DNA of 15,393 nt from CAZQGJ01 sp964592905 (GTDB taxonomy: Bacteria; Patescibacteriota; UBA1384; CAYGGE01): the NCBI GenBank assembly GCA_964592905.1, contig CAZQGJ010000015.1, forward strand, positions 1-15,393, read 5' to 3'. Below, in pieces: positions 12,787 through 15,393 of this stretch. Position 1 is the stretch's first letter. Every line of letters starts with the position of its first letter. The notes below the pieces were generated by a model that was not told the origin of the DNA, did not search any database, and worked only from the letters and a program-made list of their open reading frames with translations. A program made the translations under genes and the position numbers.

Positions 12787-12821
12787 AAAAGCACCTGCCG
12801 ACGAGTTCGACAGGTGCTTTT
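12787..12821 (+). terminator. terminator after the 91-aa gene
   Basis: AAAAGCACCTG and CAGGTGCTTTT form an 11-bp perfect stem, extended past one mismatch by CGA/TCG to loop CGAGT. The T-run of the 3' arm ends at 12821. Confidence 0.85.
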
Positions 12822-12857
12822 AACACTCGCCTACAATCAAGTATGACTAATTCATAG

Positions 12858-12886
12858 TTGACAAATGTGTCGTCATGGGGTATATT
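12858..12886 (+). promoter_or_regulatory. promoter of the DEAD-box helicase gene
   Basis: TTGACA (12858-12863), exactly 17 bp, and TATATT (12881-12886). The predicted start is near 12893, giving a 5' leader of about 110 nt. Confidence 0.85.
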
Positions 12887-12892
12887 AACTAA

Positions 12893-13003
12893 GTTAACTT
12901 ACTTGAATGAAGGTTCTCGAGTCGTCATCTAGATTCTTCGTTCCCTGTTACTGCAGTCAGAAGCTAAGATTGACACTCATATTCATTCAACCAAGGATTT
13001 CGT
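12893..13003 (+). promoter_or_regulatory. long foldable 5' leader of the helicase mRNA
   Basis: TTGAATGAA (12903-12911) is exactly complementary to TTCATTCAA (12982-12990), which ends just before the AAGGA ribosome-binding site (12993-12997). The stem would close a 70-nt domain containing smaller hairpins such as CTTC/GAAG. Long structured leaders with autoregulation are known for some bacterial DEAD-box RNA helicase genes; here that role is inferred. Confidence 0.45.
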
Positions 13004-14227
13004 TTGCCTTATTCACCATCTCGTTCTTCTCGTCCGTTCGCTAGTCGACCGGCCGGTCCACAATTTAATCGACCCTATCAGTTTAACCGAAGCGCCCGAC
13101 CGCGTTTCGTTAATCCTGGTCTCAAAATCGATGTCAATCGATTTGTTAATCGTGTCACCACTGAAACTACGGCTTTGCCTTACCAGGCCGAGCATCGCTT
13201 TAGCGATTTCGCCCTTGATCAGCGTTTGAAGCAAAACATTATTACCAAGGGTTTTGAAACACCAACCCCGATTCAAGATCAGGCTATCCCTCATCTTCTG
13301 CAGAATCGCGATGTTATCGGTATCGCTAACACCGGTACTGGTAAAACGGCTGCCTTTCTTATTCCTTTAATCAACAAACTTTTGTTAGAACCTCAGACCA
13401 AGGTCTTAATCATGGTCCCAACCCGTGAGTTAGCTCTGCAGATTCAAGAAGAGCTCTTCACCTTTGCCCGTGGCTTAGGCGTTCGCAGCGTTCTGTGTAT
13501 CGGCGGTACCAATATTCGCCAGCAAATGAGCCTGTTGAGACAGCGCCCAAGCTTCGTCATCGGTACCCCAGGCCGTCTCAAGGATCTGCTCGAACGAAAT
13601 GCCTTTAATCTCAGCGCCTTTAACGCTGTTGTTTTGGATGAGGCCGATCGAATGCTCGACATGGGCTTCATCGATGATATGCGCTTCTTGCTAGGCTTAT
13701 TGCCTAAGGCTCGCCAGTCGTTGATGTTCTCGGCGACCTTCTCGCCACAAATCGAGCTCTTAACTCGTGAGTTTCAAACTGATCCGATTCGAATCTCGGT
13801 TCAAACCCGAGCGACGGCGGCTAGCGTCGATCAAGATATTGTTCGAGTCAGCGAGTCACAAAAACTCGATACTCTTCACGATATGTTGATCAAGCCAGAC
13901 TTTAATAAAGTTCTGATCTTTGGTCAGACCAAGCATGGCGTCGAGCGATTAGTCGATAGCTTAGTCGAACGCGGCTTTAAGGCCGCCTCGATTCACGGCA
14001 ACAAGACTCAGTCAGCCCGACAGTTAGCCTTGCGTCGCTTTAAGAATCACGAGGTTCATATCCTAGTAGCTACTGATGTAGCGGCTCGTGGTCTCGACAT
14101 CCCCGAGGTCAGCCATGTTATTAACTTTGACATTCCTTCAAGCTACGAAGACTACATTCACCGTATTGGCCGAACAGGCCGAGCCGGTCGTGTCGGTAAA
14201 GCGCTGACCTTCGTTTCACATCAGTAA
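13004..14227 (+). CDS. DEAD-box ATP-dependent RNA helicase (RhlE/CsdA type)
   Basis: The protein remodels RNA, typically in ribosome assembly, mRNA decay or cold adaptation. All core motifs are present in the 407 residues: Q motif GFETPTPIQ (83-91), motif I ANTGTGKT (108-115), Ia PTRELALQ (139-146), Ib TPGR (188-191), II DEAD (212-215), III SAT (243-245), IV VLIFGQTK, V ATDVAARGLDIP and VI HRIGRTGRAG. The first 45 residues are a basic Arg/Ser/Phe/Pro-rich extension. There is no C-terminal extension; the chain stops soon after motif VI. TTG at 13004 is taken as start because AAGGA lies 6 bp upstream and no ATG fits. It has its own promoter and terminator. Confidence 0.96.
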   Translation: MPYSPSRSSRPFASRPAGPQFNRPYQFNRSARPRFVNPGLKIDVNRFVNRVTTETTALPYQAEHRFSDFALDQRLKQNIITKGFETPTPIQDQAIPHLLQNRDVIGIANTGTGKTAAFLIPLINKLLLEPQTKVLIMVPTRELALQIQEELFTFARGLGVRSVLCIGGTNIRQQMSLLRQRPSFVIGTPGRLKDLLERNAFNLSAFNAVVLDEADRMLDMGFIDDMRFLLGLLPKARQSLMFSATFSPQIELLTREFQTDPIRISVQTRATAASVDQDIVRVSESQKLDTLHDMLIKPDFNKVLIFGQTKHGVERLVDSLVERGFKAASIHGNKTQSARQLALRRFKNHEVHILVATDVAARGLDIPEVSHVINFDIPSSYEDYIHRIGRTGRAGRVGKALTFVSHQ

Positions 14228-14253
14228 ACGATCAAACTTTAACGTGTTACTTC

Positions 14254-14280
14254 AATAGCCTCTCTTGACGAGAGGCTATT
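14254..14280 (+). terminator. terminator of the helicase gene
   Basis: AATAGCCTCTC and GAGAGGCTATT form a perfect 11-bp stem with loop TTGAC, followed by TGATTATC. It begins 27 bp after the stop codon. Confidence 0.85.
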
Positions 14281-14305
14281 TGATTATCGTGTTGAGTCAA
14301 TATGA

Positions 14306-14332
14306 TTGACAAACCAAGAGAAGTTATATAAT
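14306..14332 (+). promoter_or_regulatory. promoter of the sigma-like gene
   Basis: Perfect TTGACA (14306-14311) and perfect TATAAT (14327-14332) are separated by 15 bp, shorter than the optimal 17. Such spacing often lowers basal activity and can indicate dependence on a regulator. The predicted start is near 14339. Confidence 0.65.
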
Positions 14333-14350
14333 CTCGACTCAACTCCAATC

Positions 14351-14383
14351 ATGGAGTTCGACAACAGGGACGGGCACTTCTAG
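14351..14383 (+). CDS. possible 10-codon leader ORF overlapping the sigma-like gene
   Basis: ATG 14351 opens MEFDNRDGHF, stopping at TAG 14381-14383. The last base of that stop is the first base of the downstream GTG start (TAGTG). It lies about 12 nt after the predicted transcription start and lacks a Shine-Dalgarno sequence. A chance ORF of this size is quite possible; the exact stop-start overlap is the only support. Confidence 0.3.
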   Translation: MEFDNRDGHF

Positions 14384-15051
14384 TGAGTGTTGAATATCAC
14401 TTCACCAAGGCAGAGAGCGAGCGTATCAGAGATGGATATCGCGAGCTGTTAGAACGCCAAAGAACGAGATCGGAGTCCGATCAGTTCTATCATAGACTCT
14501 GGCGACGCTGCGAACCGATAGCGCGTGATCGTTTTTCGGGGTACCATGGCTCCAATCGCCATCACCCCTACTTTCTGGACGTCTATCAGGAGTTTTGTCT
14601 CGAAGTCTTTAAACTACTCGTTCGTTACGACCCAGAACGTGGCATCCCTTTTGGCAACTACTTCCATTTTCACCTCAATATCCAGCTTAAATGGAGCTGC
14701 AGTCGCTTTCAGCGACATATTGCCAGAAGACATGATAGAGGTGAGTATACGGATGAACAGTTGGCTGAGCTTTATGTCGCACCGCCAAGTGCTGAGCCAG
14801 ATTGGAAACTACTCAAACAGGCATGCTTCGAACACCTGCTAGCTAGAGTCGAAGCTGCCATCACCTACGTCACTGCAACAACGAGTGTGCGTGAAGCAAC
14901 TATCGAGGATTTCAGAATGCATGTGCTAAACGGCGTGCCACAATCTGAGATTGCGACAGCAAGAGGAGTGAGCCGAGCCAACATCAGCATGGGAGTAAAC
15001 TCCATGCGCAAGAGAGTTCTACGCTATCTTGACAACCACCCTGATCCCTAG
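14383..15051 (+). CDS. free-standing divergent sigma-70-family-like protein
   Basis: The 222-residue protein has two parts resembling sigma factor regions. Residues 62-103 (PYFLDVYQEFCLEVFKLL, then RYDPERGIPFGNYF) follow the region 2 pattern of D-x2-Q-E...YDP-x-R-G...F-x-x-Y. Residues 178-216 (NGVPQSEIATARGVSRANIS, then SMRKRVLRYL) form a region-4-like helix-turn-helix. About 75 residues with a basic stretch separate them; region 3 and the acidic region 1.1 are absent. This is the layout of ECF/ComX-type alternative sigma factors, but the sequence is very divergent, so a non-sigma DNA-binding role is possible. GTG 14383 has only a weak AGGGA 12 bp upstream. No anti-sigma gene is adjacent. It is monocistronic, with its own promoter and terminator. 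Confidence 0.7.
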   Translation: MSVEYHFTKAESERIRDGYRELLERQRTRSESDQFYHRLWRRCEPIARDRFSGYHGSNRHHPYFLDVYQEFCLEVFKLLVRYDPERGIPFGNYFHFHLNIQLKWSCSRFQRHIARRHDRGEYTDEQLAELYVAPPSAEPDWKLLKQACFEHLLARVEAAITYVTATTSVREATIEDFRMHVLNGVPQSEIATARGVSRANISMGVNSMRKRVLRYLDNHPDP

Positions 15052-15066
15052 TGGATCCGGGTGGTT
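15034..15066. terminator. terminator between the sigma-like gene and gyrA
   Basis: AACCACCC pairs with GGGTGGTT, then after one mismatch GATCC with GGATC, loop CTAGT, followed by TCTTTA. It overlaps the last codons and the stop of the sigma-like gene and lies 3 bp from the convergent gyrA stop, so it can serve both. Confidence 0.75.
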
Positions 15067-15069
15067 TCT

Positions 15070-15393
15070 TTATGTACTAGCACTGATAGTCGGTTCAACG
15101 ACGGTATCTTCACCGGTTGATTCGCTGACCAGCGATAGTGAGGCGACCTTATCGCCGGGCTTCAGTCGCATCAGTGATACGCCCTGGGTATCGCGACCTA
15201 AGCGTTTAACTGTTTTTAGCGGTAGTCGAATCGTTTGTCCTTGATTCGAGACGATTAAGACATCGCCAGCATCACCTTGTGTCACAAAAGCCTCGACTAA
15301 CTTGCCGGTCTTTTCGCTGACCTTAGAGGCACGGACACCGACGCCGCCGCGGCTCTGATCGCGGAAGTTGCTGATCGGAGTGCGCTTACCGAT
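15070..15393 (-). CDS. gyrA: DNA gyrase subunit A, C-terminal end (5' part outside window)
   Basis: The minus-strand frame is open from the window edge to TAA at 15070-15072, 107 residues. It shows the last beta-pinwheel repeats of GyrA: IGKRTPISNFRDQSRGGVGV near the window edge, then VTQGDAGDVLIVSNQGQTIRLPL and RLGRDTQGVSLMRLKPGDKVASLSLV. This domain wraps DNA to let gyrase introduce negative supercoils. A short polar and acidic tail (SESTGEDTVVEPTISAST) ends the chain. The GyrA box lies further upstream and is not visible, so ParC cannot be strictly ruled out, but the repeat pattern fits GyrA. It converges on the sigma-like gene. Confidence 0.92.
   Translation of the reverse strand: MGKRTPISNFRDQSRGGVGVRASKVSEKTGKLVEAFVTQGDAGDVLIVSNQGQTIRLPLKTVKRLGRDTQGVSLMRLKPGDKVASLSLVSESTGEDTVVEPTISAST

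Noticed and set aside
9231..12821. Active mobile element or prophage after tmRNA
   Set aside because: Repeats are present, but there is no integrase, transposase, relaxase or phage structural gene; at most a scar or decayed island.
12970..12975. Second TTGACA close to the helicase start
   Set aside because: No -10 box at 16-18 bp; that position holds the Shine-Dalgarno sequence.
13013..13671. Minus-strand ORFs inside the helicase gene
   Set aside because: Shadows of a strongly conserved plus-strand gene, with Arg/Ser-rich composition typical of antisense frames.

Overview
The window looks like chromosome of a reduced-genome bacterium of the Patescibacteria/CPR group, most likely a Saccharibacteria (TM7) relative. 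This lineage call is inference from gene content; no marker phylogeny could be run. Pointers are a threonyl-tRNA synthetase without its N-terminal TGS domain, a rpsP-khpA-trmD cluster lacking rimM and rplS, a peptide deformylase fused to methionyl-tRNA formyltransferase, a PriA homologue without helicase motifs, and several probable TTG/GTG starts. TGA is used as an ordinary stop, so this is not a UGA-recoding lineage.

Left part (1-9158), housekeeping. The tail of a ComM/YifB-like AAA+ ATPase and thrS run on the + strand and end at a hairpin terminator. Facing them is a long minus-strand cluster in transcription order: priA-like, a GT4 glycosyltransferase, def-fmt fusion, rpsP, khpA, trmD, then (from its own good promoter) a small zinc-finger protein overlapping rplY. 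Genes are tightly packed (gaps of 14-17 bp, overlaps of 35 and 47 bp). Two hairpins sit between rpsP/khpA and khpA/trmD. The theme is translation: start-Met formylation and deformylation, ribosomal proteins S16 and L25, and tRNA m1G37 methylation.

Middle (9159-12821), tmRNA and an accessory-looking region. A 72-bp divergent promoter region separates priA from a complete tmRNA gene (ssrA, 9231-9607) with encoded CCA and a readable 23-residue tag. Just downstream, 16 bp of the tmRNA 3' end is repeated directly 133 bp away, and 11 bp of its T-arm is present in inverted form. This suggests an integration scar or partial duplication. Then come short, mostly unrecognised transcription units, nearly all with their own hairpin terminators: a 45-residue Trp/Tyr-rich peptide gene, a 118-aa protein, a HIT-family gene broken by a one-base frameshift, a promoter-to-terminator unit of about 160 nt with no ORF (candidate structured ncRNA), and two divergent unknown genes (184 and 91 aa). 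No integrase, transposase or CRISPR array was seen.

Right part (12822-15393). A DEAD-box RNA helicase gene has a consensus promoter, a foldable leader of about 110 nt and a TTG start. It is followed by a free-standing, divergent sigma-70-like protein with its own promoter and a possible 10-codon leader ORF, and then the C-terminal end of gyrA on the minus strand. The most novel-looking items are the ncRNA unit, the sigma-like protein, the 45-aa gene, the tmRNA-adjacent repeats, the degenerate PriA and the Def-Fmt fusion.
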